DNA from: Novosphingobium acidiphilum DSM 19966 | GTDB lineage: Bacteria; Pseudomonadota; Alphaproteobacteria; Sphingomonadales; Sphingomonadaceae | DNA: 64,000 nt | Direction: 5' to 3' | Assembly (NCBI RefSeq): GCF_000429005.1 | Contig: NZ_AUBA01000010.1 | Span: 81,922 to 145,921, forward strand | Shown here: piece by piece, positions 55,371 through 63,914 of the stretch | Layout of the letters: each line of letters opens with the position of its first letter | How positions within the stretch are numbered: the first letter of the stretch is position 1 | Made by a program: the position numbers and the translations under genes | The notes under the pieces: generated by a model | What the model was told of the DNA's origin: nothing | Seen by the model: the letters and a program-made list of their open reading frames with translations, nothing else | Database searches by the model: none

Positions 55371-56381
55371 ATGCGATTGCTGATTTTGGCCGCGCTTGCG
55401 ATTGCCACACCCGCCCGGGCCGAAACCTTCGAGTTGAAGGCGACGCCGCAAACGGTCGCGTGGGGGCATTACGATGCCACCGACAAGCCGGTTCTGACCG
55501 TGCGATCAGGCGACACCGTGGTGATCCATACGCTGCTGACCAACAGCCCGGCGGGTCTTGAAAAAGCAGGCGTTGCCCCCGCCGATGTCGAACCGGCCTT
55601 GCGTGCGGTGTTTGACGGCGTGCCCGCCTCGGCGCGCGGACCGGGCGGGCATATCCTGACCGGGCCGATCGCGATCGAGGGCGCAGAACCGGGCGATACG
55701 CTGGAAGTGCGCATCCGCAAGATCGATCTGGCGATCCCCTATGCCTACAACGCGTTCCGCTATGGCGCCGGGTTTCTGACCGACGATTTCCCCTATCCCA
55801 GGGTGAAGATCGTGCCGCTGGATGCCAAGCGCATGACCGGCCTGTTCGGCCCCGGTATCGAAGTGCCGCTGGCGCCGTTTTTCGGCAGCATGGGCGTGGC
55901 TCCGCCGCCGGCATTCGGTCGTTATGATTCGGCGCCGCCCACCATCAACGGCGGCAATATGGACGACAAGGCGCTGGTGGCGGGCACCACGCTGTTTCTG
56001 CCGGTGCATGCGCGCGGCGCGCTGTTCCAGGTGGGCGATGGCCATGCCGCGCAGGGCAATGGCGAAGTGGATATCACCGCGCTGGAAACATCGTTGACAG
56101 GCACGTTCCAGTTCATCCTGCACAAGCAGCAAATGCTGCCCTATCCGCGCGCGGAAACCCCCACGGCCTATATTGCGATGGGGTTTGACGACGATCTGAG
56201 CCACGCCACGCGCAAGGCGGTGCGCAACATGATCGATTTTCTGGTCAACACCAAGACCATGTCGCGCGACGATGCCTATATGCTGATCAGCGTGGCGGGC
56301 GATGTCGAGATCACCGAACTGGTCGACCGCAACAAGGGCGTGCACGTCGTGCTGCCCAAGGCGCTGTTCGAACAGCGCTAG
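55371..56381 (+). CDS. Exported acetamidase/formamidase family protein
   Basis: 336 residues from ATG 55371: signal peptide (MRLLILAALAIATPARA), then an acetamidase/formamidase fold: VAWGHYDATDKPVLTVRSGDTV, GHILTGPIAIEGAEPGDTL, PPPAFGRYDSAPP, GNMDDKALVAGTTLFLPVHARGALFQVGDGHAAQGNGE (quoted by pieces). Classic enzymes are cytosolic; this one is exported. Substrate amide unknown. A repetitive palindrome follows its stop. Confidence 0.9.
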   Translation: MRLLILAALAIATPARAETFELKATPQTVAWGHYDATDKPVLTVRSGDTVVIHTLLTNSPAGLEKAGVAPADVEPALRAVFDGVPASARGPGGHILTGPIAIEGAEPGDTLEVRIRKIDLAIPYAYNAFRYGAGFLTDDFPYPRVKIVPLDAKRMTGLFGPGIEVPLAPFFGSMGVAPPPAFGRYDSAPPTINGGNMDDKALVAGTTLFLPVHARGALFQVGDGHAAQGNGEVDITALETSLTGTFQFILHKQQMLPYPRAETPTAYIAMGFDDDLSHATRKAVRNMIDFLVNTKTMSRDDAYMLISVAGDVEITELVDRNKGVHVVLPKALFEQR

Positions 56382-56429
56382 AGCATTTTGCAAAAAAGTG
56401 GGCACCGGTTTTTTGCAATAAACGATGCT
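56382..56429. repeat. Alphaproteobacterial palindromic repeat behind the acetamidase gene
   Basis: Imperfect palindrome: outer arms AGCAT (56382-56386) and ATGCT (56425-56429), inner arms TTGCAAAAAA (56388-56397) and TTTTTTGCAA (56409-56418), with GTGGGCACCGG between. I recall this 'GAGCATTTT..AAGTGGGCACCGGTTTT..ATGC' unit as a recurring extragenic element in alphaproteobacteria. It may also end transcription from both sides; it abuts the stop codon of the next small gene. Confidence 0.75.
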
Positions 56430-56642
56430 TTATTTCGCAGATTGCGCCGCCGCCGGTTCACGCGCCCACGGCGATATTGACGGTTTGGTGTTGCCGCCGG
56501 TTGCCGCGGGCTTGTCTTCGGCATTCGTTTCTTCAAGCGAAGGCACGCTGCAATAGGCGGTCAGCAGCATGCCGGCCGCCCACAGCAGCGCGTTCCAGCG
56601 GCTGCGGAACAGGGTGTTCAGCCTGGGCCCGGGGATCAGCAT
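56430..56642 (-). CDS. Small membrane-anchored hypothetical protein
   Basis: 70 residues from ATG 56640-56642: MLIPGPRLNTLFRSRWNALLW leads a single membrane helix (AAGMLLTAYCSV), then a polar tail with PSLEETNAEDK and a proline/alanine end. I recognise the 'LFRSRWNALLWAAG.LLTAY.SVP' start as a recurring sphingomonad protein. No function known. It sits 36 bp downstream of the ClC gene on the same strand and may be cotranscribed. Confidence 0.75.
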   Translation of the reverse strand: MLIPGPRLNTLFRSRWNALLWAAGMLLTAYCSVPSLEETNAEDKPAATGGNTKPSISPWAREPAAAQSAK

Positions 56643-56677
56643 GGGGGCAGGTGTGCGCGCACCGGGGTTAAGATCTG

Positions 56678-57952
56678 CTATTCGGCGCGAAACTGTTCGG
56701 ACAGCGCGTGGTACAGCTTTGGCCGGCACACCACCGCGCTGACCGCATCGGCGATCAGCGCGGTGGCAAACAGCGGCAGGATCATCGTGCGATCGGCGGT
56801 CATTTCCATCATGATGATCACCGACGTCATCGGCGCGCGCACCACCCCGGTGAAATAGCCGACCATGCCCAGCAGCACGATCGCGCCGGCCGGACTGCCC
56901 GCAAACAGCATCGACATCAGCTGCCCCAGCCCCGCGCCCACCGACAGCGACGGCGCAAAGATCCCGCCGGGCGCACCGCTTAGCGCGGTGGCCAGCGTGA
57001 CCACGAATTTGGCGGGCCCAAATGCCAGCGATGCGTGATCGCCCGCCAGCAGATGCCGCGTCGTCTCGTACCCGGTGCCCCAGCTCAAGCCGTCGGTTGC
57101 CCACCCTGCCAGCGCGACGATCAATCCGCACAGCGCGGCAAACATGATCGGCCGCGCGCGCAACGGTGCCAGCCAGGTCTGCGCCGGGCTGGCCAGCGCG
57201 ATCAGGCTGCGCGAAAACAGCCCCCCTGCCACGCCGCCCAGCACACCTGCCACCGGTGCTGCAACCAGCATCGTGCGGATCGGCAGGGCCTGTCCCATGG
57301 CGCCGAAATAGACATAGTCTCCGGCCAGGCCCAGGCTAACCAGTCCGGAGATCATCACCGCGGCCATCACCATCACCGCCACTTTCTGTTCGAACGCGGC
57401 CGCCAGTTCCTCGATGGCAAAGGCGACGCCGGCCAGCGGGGTGTTGAACGCCGCAGCCACACCCGCTGCGCCACCGGCGATGATGACGCCTGCGGTTACC
57501 GGCACGCGCAGCCAGCGATGCACTGCCACCATCAGTGCGGCGCTGATCTGCACCGTGGGGCCTTCGCGCCCCACCGATGCGCCGCACAACAGCATGGCCA
57601 GTGTCGCCAGAAACTTTGCCGCTGCCGTGCGCAGCGAAACCAGCGCGCCATCGGTCGTTTTGTCCGGATTGTGGCTGGCCGCCATGACCTGCGGAATGCC
57701 CGATCCGCGTGCCGCCGGAAAGGTGCGCCGGGTCAGGTAGACGATCCCTGCGAACACCGCCGGGGTACCGATAAACGGGGCATAAGGCGCGGCGGCAACC
57801 AGCCGCGCAAACGCCTGCTGGGCCAGATCCCCCAGCCGGGCAAAGGCAATCGCGGCCAGCCCCAGTGCCACCGCGCCCACCACCGCGGCCAGGCGGGTGT
57901 GGACGACGGTCAGTTGCTTGCGGGCAAAGGCGGCTGGGTTTCGGCGCGGCAT
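56678..57952 (-). CDS. ClC family chloride channel/transporter
   Basis: 424 residues from ATG 57952: about ten membrane helices with the ClC signatures GSGIPQV (83-89), GREGPTV (128-134, with the gating glutamate 130 that marks H+/Cl- antiporters), and GGIFAPSLSVGAGLG (external anion site). It lacks C-terminal CBS domains. It lies 7 bp downstream of the M28 peptidase stop, so is likely cotranscribed with it. Confidence 0.95.
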   Translation of the reverse strand: MPRRNPAAFARKQLTVVHTRLAAVVGAVALGLAAIAFARLGDLAQQAFARLVAAAPYAPFIGTPAVFAGIVYLTRRTFPAARGSGIPQVMAASHNPDKTTDGALVSLRTAAAKFLATLAMLLCGASVGREGPTVQISAALMVAVHRWLRVPVTAGVIIAGGAAGVAAAFNTPLAGVAFAIEELAAAFEQKVAVMVMAAVMISGLVSLGLAGDYVYFGAMGQALPIRTMLVAAPVAGVLGGVAGGLFSRSLIALASPAQTWLAPLRARPIMFAALCGLIVALAGWATDGLSWGTGYETTRHLLAGDHASLAFGPAKFVVTLATALSGAPGGIFAPSLSVGAGLGQLMSMLFAGSPAGAIVLLGMVGYFTGVVRAPMTSVIIMMEMTADRTMILPLFATALIADAVSAVVCRPKLYHALSEQFRAE

Positions 57953-57959
57953 CGGTTGC

Positions 57960-59618
57960 TCAGTGTGCGGCCAGATCGCGGCGAAACACACTGCCCGGCA
58001 CCCACTGCGGCCGGGCCGCACCATCAGCCACCCGCAGCGCCAGTTCGGCGACAAAGGCGTCCAGCTTTGCCGCCTCGTCCTTCAGCACGCCGGGCTGCTG
58101 CAGATCGTCGGCCGGCGAATGATAACGGTTGGCGCGCCAGTCGTGCTCGATGCGGAACTCGGGCGTGTTTCGGGCAAAGCCGAACTTGAACGCCAGCGCG
58201 GGGATACCTTCGCGGACAAAGCTGAACTGGTCCATGCGGATAAACGTGTTGCGATCGGGCATCGGATCGGGAACCAGCGCCAGACCGCGGTGCGCCGCCA
58301 CCGTGCGGGCATCGTCGCCCAGCGTGCTTTCGCCTTCGCCGATCGCGGCCACGGCGGTCAGCGGCCACAACGGCAGCGGCATGTCGAAATTGAGATCCGC
58401 GACGATCGACCCCCCGGGTACAGACGGACGCATCGCGAAATAGTGCGATCCCAGCAGGCCCTTTTCCTCGGCCGTGACGATCACGAACAGGATCGACCGG
58501 CGCGGCCGGTCTGGCCCGCTGCGCAGCCGGTGCGCGACATCCAGCACCGAGGCCACGCCCGATGCATCGTCCATCGCGCCGGTGTAAATCGCCCTGCCGT
58601 TGATCGGTGCGCCGATCCCCAGATGATCAAGATGCGCCGACAGCACGACATATTGCCCGGCCAGCTGCGGATCGCTGCCCGGCAAACGCGCGACCAGATT
58701 GGGCGATGTCAGTGCCGTCTGATGCGCAACCACGCTGGCCTGAAACCGCGGTGCCAGCGCAAACGCCGGCACCGCGCGCGACGCATCGGCCAGCGCGCAC
58801 AGCTCTGCAAAACTGTGGCCTGATCCCCGAAACAGCGCGTCGGCGTGATCGGGGTCCACTGCACCGCTGAAGAAATCGTCGGGCATGTCGCGCAGCTGCG
58901 GATCGGCCAGATACATGCCGGGCTGCCCGGCCAGCAGTTTTTGCCGTGCCCAGGGGATTTCGATCTGGTGCGGCGTGGTCAGCGATATCAGCCCGACCGC
59001 CCCCAGCGTGCCCAGCAGTTTCGCGCGGTCGAAACGCGCGTTCGATTTGATCGACGCCGCGATCGACGCGGGGCCGCCGCTGATCACCACCGCGATCTTG
59101 CCCTTCAGATCGACGCCTGCGAAATCGTCGTGGCCTTGCGCGGGCAGATGCAGGCCATAGCCGATGAACACCAGCGGTGCATCGATCTGCGCCGGACGCC
59201 GCGCCCCCCCGGCGGAAATCAGCGCATCGGCGCCAACTGTGAGCGCGGTTCTGGTGCCGTCGGGCGCGACCAGCACGGCACGTGATGCCGCCTGGTCGAC
59301 CATCTGCTGTTCGAACGCCACCGGTTGCAGATACCCGTCGACCCCTGCGGGGGTCAGCCCCTCGGCCCGGAACCGTGCCATGACATAGTCGGCCGCGCGC
59401 AAATATCCCGCCGACCCGGTCTGGCGCCCCTCGTTGGCGTCATCGGCAATCGCGCTGACATCTGCCCACCACTGCGCAGCCGCCGGTGCAAGCGCTGCAG
59501 GCTCGGCGTGGAGGGGTGCGGCAAGCGACAGCGCAAGTGCGGCACCTGCCAGGCAACCAACGACCGGCTTTGCTGCACCGGGTGTGCGGCCCATTGCGAT
59601 TCCGCGGCGTTTCGACAT
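57960..59618 (-). CDS. Exported M28 family zinc peptidase with PA domain
   Basis: 552 residues from ATG 59618 (GGAG nine bases upstream): signal peptide (LAGAALALSLAAPLHA), a protease-associated (PA) domain insert (about 155-300), and the M28 catalytic site: SAHLDHLG (zinc His and Asp), AMDDASGVA (bridging Asp), TAEEKG (catalytic Glu and ligand), NFDMP (ligand Asp), and RYHSPADDL (last His). An aminopeptidase scavenging peptides in the periplasm is likely. ClC follows 7 bp downstream. Confidence 0.93.
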   Translation of the reverse strand: MSKRRGIAMGRTPGAAKPVVGCLAGAALALSLAAPLHAEPAALAPAAAQWWADVSAIADDANEGRQTGSAGYLRAADYVMARFRAEGLTPAGVDGYLQPVAFEQQMVDQAASRAVLVAPDGTRTALTVGADALISAGGARRPAQIDAPLVFIGYGLHLPAQGHDDFAGVDLKGKIAVVISGGPASIAASIKSNARFDRAKLLGTLGAVGLISLTTPHQIEIPWARQKLLAGQPGMYLADPQLRDMPDDFFSGAVDPDHADALFRGSGHSFAELCALADASRAVPAFALAPRFQASVVAHQTALTSPNLVARLPGSDPQLAGQYVVLSAHLDHLGIGAPINGRAIYTGAMDDASGVASVLDVAHRLRSGPDRPRRSILFVIVTAEEKGLLGSHYFAMRPSVPGGSIVADLNFDMPLPLWPLTAVAAIGEGESTLGDDARTVAAHRGLALVPDPMPDRNTFIRMDQFSFVREGIPALAFKFGFARNTPEFRIEHDWRANRYHSPADDLQQPGVLKDEAAKLDAFVAELALRVADGAARPQWVPGSVFRRDLAAH

Positions 59619-59684
59619 CGGCAATCGCTCCGTGGGTCTGGCAGAATGCAGACTGGTATTGGACGGGTTTGCGGCAGGCAAACG

Positions 59685-59711
59685 AAAAAGGCCCGGGGAT
59701 GACCCCGGGCC
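59685..59711 (-). terminator. Intrinsic terminator of the alcohol dehydrogenase gene
   Basis: GGCCCGGGG (59690-59698) pairs with CCCCGGGCC (59703-59711), 4-nt loop ATGA, followed on the minus strand by TTTTT (59689-59685). Its core is nearly the same as the rpsI terminator at 60932-60959. Confidence 0.8.
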
Positions 59712-59751
59712 GTGGTACCGCCCCATCCCCTGGCGTGCGACGCCGAAGGGA

Positions 59752-60831
59752 TCAGGCTTCGATAATCACTTTCAACGCTTTGGTCGTGGCGGCATTGCCG
59801 AAGGTTTCATAGGCTTCGAGAATGGCGTCGAGCTTGAAATGGTGGGTGATCAGGCGTTTGGGCTCGATGCGTCCTGCGGCCAGCACTTTGAGCAGCATCG
59901 GCGTGCTGGAGGTATCGACCAGTCGCGTGGTGATCGCGATGTTGCGGTCCCACAGCGTTTCCAGATGGAGCGCCACCGGCACGCCGTGGACGCCGACATT
60001 GGCAATCGTGCCGCCGGCCGCGACAATCTTTTCGCACAATTCGAACGTGGCGGGGATGCCCACCGCCTCGATCGCGGTATCGACGCCCTTGCCGCCGGTG
60101 ATCGCCATCAGCGCCTTGACCGGATCACCTTCGCCACTGCTGCCGGCGCCGCTGTTTATGGTGTGAGTGGCACCAAATGTCCTGGCGATTTCCAACCTGT
60201 TGTCATCGAGATCGATCATGATGAGCATGCCCGGCGAATAGAACTGCGCAGTCAGCAGCGCAGCCAGCCCGACCGGCCCCGACCCGACGATTGCCACGGT
60301 GTCGCCCGGCTGGATCTTGCCATTAAGCACGCCGCATTCGAACCCCGTCGGCAGGATGTCGCTCAGCATGACCAGCGCTTCTTCATCGGCGCCGGCCGGA
60401 ATTGGGTAGAGGCTGGTATCGGCATGCGGGGTGCGCACGTATTCGGCCTGGCAGCCGTCGATCGTGTTGCCCAGGATCCAGCCGCCGGTGGTGCAATGCG
60501 AAAACATGCCCCTGCGGCAGAATTCGCATTTGCCGCAGGCGCTGACGCAGGAAATCAGCACGCGGTCGCCCGGCTTGAACGTGGTCACCGCAGGGCCGAC
60601 CAGGTCGACCACGCCGACGCCCTCGTGGCCCAGAATGCGGCCCGGGGCGCAACTGGGCAGATCGCCTTTGAGGATGTGCAGATCGGTGCCGCAAATCGTT
60701 GTCCGGGTGATTTTGATCACGGCATCGCCAGGATCGATGATCTGCGGTTTGGCATGGGCTTCGAACGAGGGCTTGCCCGGTCCGTGATAGACAAGCGCCT
60801 GCATTGTCGAAAGCGTGGTGGCTTCGTTCAT
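59752..60831 (-). CDS. Zinc-dependent alcohol dehydrogenase (MDR family)
   Basis: 359 residues from ATG 60831 (GGGAA upstream). Catalytic zinc: Cys 47 (TICGTD), His 69-Glu 70 (GHEGVG); structural zinc cysteines 99, 102, 105, 113 (CGKCEFCRRGMFSHC). NAD loop GSGPVGLAA. Resembles the tetrameric NAD alcohol dehydrogenases of proteobacteria that oxidise primary alcohols. Followed by its own terminator. The first 29 frame codons (from 60918) are upstream of a good start and are not used. Confidence 0.93.
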   Translation of the reverse strand: MNEATTLSTMQALVYHGPGKPSFEAHAKPQIIDPGDAVIKITRTTICGTDLHILKGDLPSCAPGRILGHEGVGVVDLVGPAVTTFKPGDRVLISCVSACGKCEFCRRGMFSHCTTGGWILGNTIDGCQAEYVRTPHADTSLYPIPAGADEEALVMLSDILPTGFECGVLNGKIQPGDTVAIVGSGPVGLAALLTAQFYSPGMLIMIDLDDNRLEIARTFGATHTINSGAGSSGEGDPVKALMAITGGKGVDTAIEAVGIPATFELCEKIVAAGGTIANVGVHGVPVALHLETLWDRNIAITTRLVDTSSTPMLLKVLAAGRIEPKRLITHHFKLDAILEAYETFGNAATTKALKVIIEA

Positions 60832-60931
60832 GGCAAATTCCCGGATGGTTGGCTTGCCCTGAGCGGTAGGCCTGTCGCAGACCGGTCGGCAGGTTCGGAT
60901 AGTACCCACCCGCGCCATGGCGCATGACAGA

Positions 60932-60959
60932 AAAAGCCCGGGAATGACCCCGGGCTTTT
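60932..60959. terminator. Intrinsic terminator of rplM-rpsI
   Basis: AAAAGCCCGGG (60932-60942) pairs fully with CCCGGGCTTTT (60949-60959), 6-nt loop. Its A and T arms make it bidirectional. It lies 33 bp beyond the rpsI stop. Confidence 0.85.
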
Positions 60960-60991
60960 CCGTTTGCGATATGCAAGTGCTGGTCTGTAAA

Positions 60992-61522
60992 TCAGCGCTT
61001 CGAGAACTGGAAGCTCTTGCGCGCCTTGGCGCGGCCGTACTTCTTGCGTTCCACGACGCGCGGATCGCGGGTCAGGAAGCCGGCGGCCTTGACCGCGCTG
61101 CGCAGCAGCGGTTCGTACTTCGACAGCGCCTGGGCGATGCCGTGCTTGACCGCACCGGCCTGGCCCGACAGACCGCCGCCCTTGACGGTGCAGATCACGT
61201 CGTACTGGGCATCACGACCGGCCACCTGGAACGGCTGGTTGATCACCAGACGCAGGGTGGGGCGGGCAAAGTACACTTCCTGATCGCGGCCGTTGACGGT
61301 AATCTTGCCCGAACCGGGCTTGATCCACACGCGGGCCACGGCGTCCTTGCGGCGACCGGTGGCATATGAGCGACCCTGGGCGTCGATTTCGCGTTCGCGA
61401 ATGACGGCGGCGGGGCCGGTGCGCACGACGGGTGCAGCGATTTCGCCAGTGTCTTCGGCGGGGGCGGCAGCAGCCAGATCCTTCAGATCGGCCAGGCTGG
61501 AAACGGAATCGGTGTCAGCCAT
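60992..61522 (-). CDS. rpsI: 30S ribosomal protein S9
   Basis: 176 residues, longer than E. coli S9 (130) because of an acidic/alanine-rich N-terminal extension of about 45 residues ([21 protein letters not shown]), common in alphaproteobacteria. The S9 core follows: [18 protein letters not shown] and the basic end [21 protein letters not shown] 61520-61522 overlaps the rplM stop by 1 bp (TAATG). Confidence 0.98.
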   Translation of the reverse strand: MADTDSVSSLADLKDLAAAAPAEDTGEIAAPVVRTGPAAVIREREIDAQGRSYATGRRKDAVARVWIKPGSGKITVNGRDQEVYFARPTLRLVINQPFQVAGRDAQYDVICTVKGGGLSGQAGAVKHGIAQALSKYEPLLRSAVKAAGFLTRDPRVVERKKYGRAKARKSFQFSKR

Positions 61523-62001
61523 TATGCACCCACCTTGTTCTTGCGATTGAGCGACGCGACATCGAGCACTTCGGGCTGGTTGCCCGCATGCGGATGGTCG
61601 ACACCGTTGTAGAGATGCAGCGCGCGCATCTGGGCGCGGCCAAGCGGCCCGCGCGGGATCATGCGTTCAACCGCCTTTTCCACAACGCGCTCGGGGAAAC
61701 GGCCACCGAGCAGTTTGCTCGCGGTCAGTTCCTTGATCCCGCCGGCATAGCCGGTGTGCTTGTAATAGATCTTGTTCTTCAGCTTGTTGCCGGTGAACTT
61801 GACCTTGTCGGCGTTGATCACGATCACGTGATCGCCGCAATCGACGTGCGGCGTGTACGTCGGCTTGTGCTTGCCGCGCAGATGATTGGCGATGATCACC
61901 GCCAGACGGCCAACGACGAGGCCGTCGGCATCAATCACGTGCCACTTTTTTTCCACCTCGGCCGGTTTGATCGACCGGGTGACCTTGCTGAGCGCCTTCA
62001 T
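61522..62001 (-). CDS. rplM: 50S ribosomal protein L13
   Basis: 159 residues: [46 protein letters not shown] and [18 protein letters not shown] mark L13. First gene of rplM-rpsI. ATG 62001. The promoter region lies 60 bp upstream. Confidence 0.98.
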   Translation of the reverse strand: MKALSKVTRSIKPAEVEKKWHVIDADGLVVGRLAVIIANHLRGKHKPTYTPHVDCGDHVIVINADKVKFTGNKLKNKIYYKHTGYAGGIKELTASKLLGGRFPERVVEKAVERMIPRGPLGRAQMRALHLYNGVDHPHAGNQPEVLDVASLNRKNKVGA

Positions 62002-62060
62002 AGGCTTTCGGTTCCCTAAAGTAATGCACCGGACGCCGGGCGCCGCGGTAAGTGAGGGGG

Positions 62061-62089
62061 CCTTTGTTGCAAATGGGGCGTTGAGTCAA
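62061..62089 (-). promoter_or_regulatory. Promoter of rplM-rpsI
   Basis: On the minus strand TTGACT (62089-62084), a 17-bp spacer and CAAAGG (62066-62061), then a C-rich run, 60 bp before rplM. The same -10 (CAAAGG) at the same spacing stands before tRNA-Thr. Confidence 0.55.
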
Positions 62090-62131
62090 GGTTTCAGGCG
62101 GTTTTGCGGAGAGGTAAAATAATACCTTGTC

Positions 62132-63187
62132 TCAGTTCGGCTGCTTGCCCAGGCCGTGCGCGGACCAGGTCGTGGCCACCACCAGCAGCGCGCCGGTCAG
62201 CTGGTGCAGCACTGCCAGGGGTATCCACACACCGCTCCACACCGTGGCGATGCCCAGCAGGATCTGGGTGCCGAATGCGCTGTGCAGCGCGATCGAAGCC
62301 GGGCGGTGGCCCGCCTTGCGCGCCGCGCGCGCCAGCATGACCAGCACGACCACCAGGGCCCAGGCCCACCAGCGATGAAGAAAATGCACCAGATAAGGAT
62401 CGTGGCTGGCGGCAAAACCGGGACCGTGCGTCCAATCGATGCCGGCGGGCCAGAACCGGCCCTGCATCAACGGCCACGCGTCCCAGTTGAACCAGCCGGC
62501 ACCGGCCACCACGCCTGCGCGCAACCCTGCCAGCCAGGCCCCCAGGATCAGCTGCACCGCCAGCGCGGCCAGCGCCAGCGCGGCCAGCGGGCGCAATCGC
62601 GCCGGCGCCTGCCCCCGCGCCGTGCCGGTCAGATCGCGCGCGGTCCACACGACACCCGCCAGCGTGGTCAGGGCCACCAGCAGATGCGTGGCCAGGCGGA
62701 AATGGCTGACTTTCACATCATGGACAATGCCCGATTTGACCATCCACCAGCCCACCGCGCCCTGCAGGCCGCCCAGCGCCAGCAGCGCGATCAGCCGCGG
62801 CTTGTACCCGGCGGGAATCGCCCCGCGCCACCAGAACCATGCCAGCGGCGCGGCAAACGCCAGGCCGATGCCGCGCGCCAGCAAACGGTGCACCCATTCC
62901 CAGAAAAAGATGAACTTGTAGGTGCCAAGCGTCATCCCCGCTGGGCCGTTCACGCGGATATATTGCGGGGTCTGCTGGTACGCTGTGAATTGGCGTTGCC
63001 AATCCGCGTCGGTCAGCGGCGGCAGCGTGCCCGAAACCACATTCCATTCGGTGATCGACACCCCCGATTCGGTCAGGCGGGTAATGCCGCCGACGACCAC
63101 GATGGCGATGATCAGCGCGGCGACCACCGCCAACCAGCGAACAAGTGCCAGGGGGCGTGCGGTTTCGGATGCAAGGGTCTGGGTCAT
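62132..63187 (-). CDS. ctaA: Heme A synthase (Cox15/CtaA type)
   Basis: Oxidises heme O to heme A for cytochrome c oxidase. 351 residues, about eight membrane helices. Heme-binding histidines: FWEWVHRLLAR, HFRLATHLL, VHFLHRWWAWAL and VLHQLTGA, each in its usual place. The GGITRLTESGVSITEW start is typical of the alphaproteobacterial/mitochondrial Cox15 type. ATG 63187. No ctaB or cox genes lie in the window. Confidence 0.95.
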   Translation of the reverse strand: MTQTLASETARPLALVRWLAVVAALIIAIVVVGGITRLTESGVSITEWNVVSGTLPPLTDADWQRQFTAYQQTPQYIRVNGPAGMTLGTYKFIFFWEWVHRLLARGIGLAFAAPLAWFWWRGAIPAGYKPRLIALLALGGLQGAVGWWMVKSGIVHDVKVSHFRLATHLLVALTTLAGVVWTARDLTGTARGQAPARLRPLAALALAALAVQLILGAWLAGLRAGVVAGAGWFNWDAWPLMQGRFWPAGIDWTHGPGFAASHDPYLVHFLHRWWAWALVVVLVMLARAARKAGHRPASIALHSAFGTQILLGIATVWSGVWIPLAVLHQLTGALLVVATTWSAHGLGKQPN

Positions 63188-63257
63188 GCGGCCCGATCTG
63201 ACGGCGGATCGGCGCGCATGCAAGGGCTTAACATGTCCCCATCGGGCATGATCTGCC

Positions 63258-63286
63258 TTGCGTCATGATACACCGTCACATATACG
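63258..63286 (+). promoter_or_regulatory. Promoter of the MerC-domain gene (probably leaderless)
   Basis: TTGCGT (63258-63263), a 17-bp spacer and TATACG (63281-63286). Transcription should start about 7 bp downstream, at or next to ATG 63294, so the mRNA would lack a leader; no ribosome-binding sequence is present. Confidence 0.5.
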
Positions 63287-63293
63287 CCCGGCC

Positions 63294-63683
63294 ATGCGCA
63301 AGGCCCCCCCCGTTTCGCACTATCCCGGTCATGGCCGGCTCGATCGCATCGGTGTGATCGTGTCGGGGCTGTGCATGGTGCATTGCCTGGCAGGACTGTT
63401 GCTGATCGGCGTGCTGGGGCTGGGCGGCGGGCTGCTGCTGCATCCGGCGATCCACCGCTTTGGCCTGATTGCGGCGGTGCTGATCGGCGCCGCGACGATC
63501 GGCGCCAATGCGCTGCGCCATGGCCATCGGCTGCCGCTGGTGCTGGGTGCAGCCGGCCTGTTGCTGATGGCCGGCGCGATCGCGGCACACCATGGCGCCG
63601 GCGAAGCGGCGATGACGATCGCCGGGGTTGGCCTGGTTGCCAGCGCGCATATCATCAACTTGCGCCGGACGCCCTGCTGCTAG
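63294..63683 (+). CDS. MerC-domain membrane protein
   Basis: 129 residues, about four hydrophobic helices with the MerC signature CMVHCLAGLLLIG (paired cysteines in the first helix), ending RRTPCC. MerC proteins take up mercuric ions in mer operons, but this class of stand-alone homologue is common and may carry other metals. No merR, merA or merT is near. Divergent from ctaA across 106 bp. The promoter points to a leaderless start. Confidence 0.88.
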   Translation: MRKAPPVSHYPGHGRLDRIGVIVSGLCMVHCLAGLLLIGVLGLGGGLLLHPAIHRFGLIAAVLIGAATIGANALRHGHRLPLVLGAAGLLLMAGAIAAHHGAGEAAMTIAGVGLVASAHIINLRRTPCC

Positions 63684-63707
63684 GCGGCGTGGACAAATTT
63701 GGGGTTC

Positions 63708-63914
63708 TCAATCATCGAGCGTCACAAGCAGGCACGCCCGAAAGGTGCCTTCCGCAGTGTCCTGCCGGTGCCAGATTTTGACGACGTTATAATACTCGAA
63801 AAAGCCTTCCGTATCTCGGGCAAGGTGTTCGCCAACGCGCGGCAGGAAGTCGAAGTCGGCTACGAATAGTAGCTTTTCCGGATCCTCGCCCTCAAACACT
63901 TCCACCAAAGCCAT
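63708..63914 (-). CDS. Small hypothetical protein
   Basis: 68 residues: MALVEVFEGEDPEKLLFVADF, then RVGEHLARDTEGFFEYYNVVKIWHRQDT and a hydrophobic end (ACLLVTLDD). GGAGGA stands five to six bases before ATG 63914, a near-ideal ribosome site, so translation is likely. I do not recognise the family. Base use looks less GC-rich than its neighbours, which may mean recent acquisition. The upstream stretch to the window end (63915-64000) shows no gene. Confidence 0.7.
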   Translation of the reverse strand: MALVEVFEGEDPEKLLFVADFDFLPRVGEHLARDTEGFFEYYNVVKIWHRQDTAEGTFRACLLVTLDD

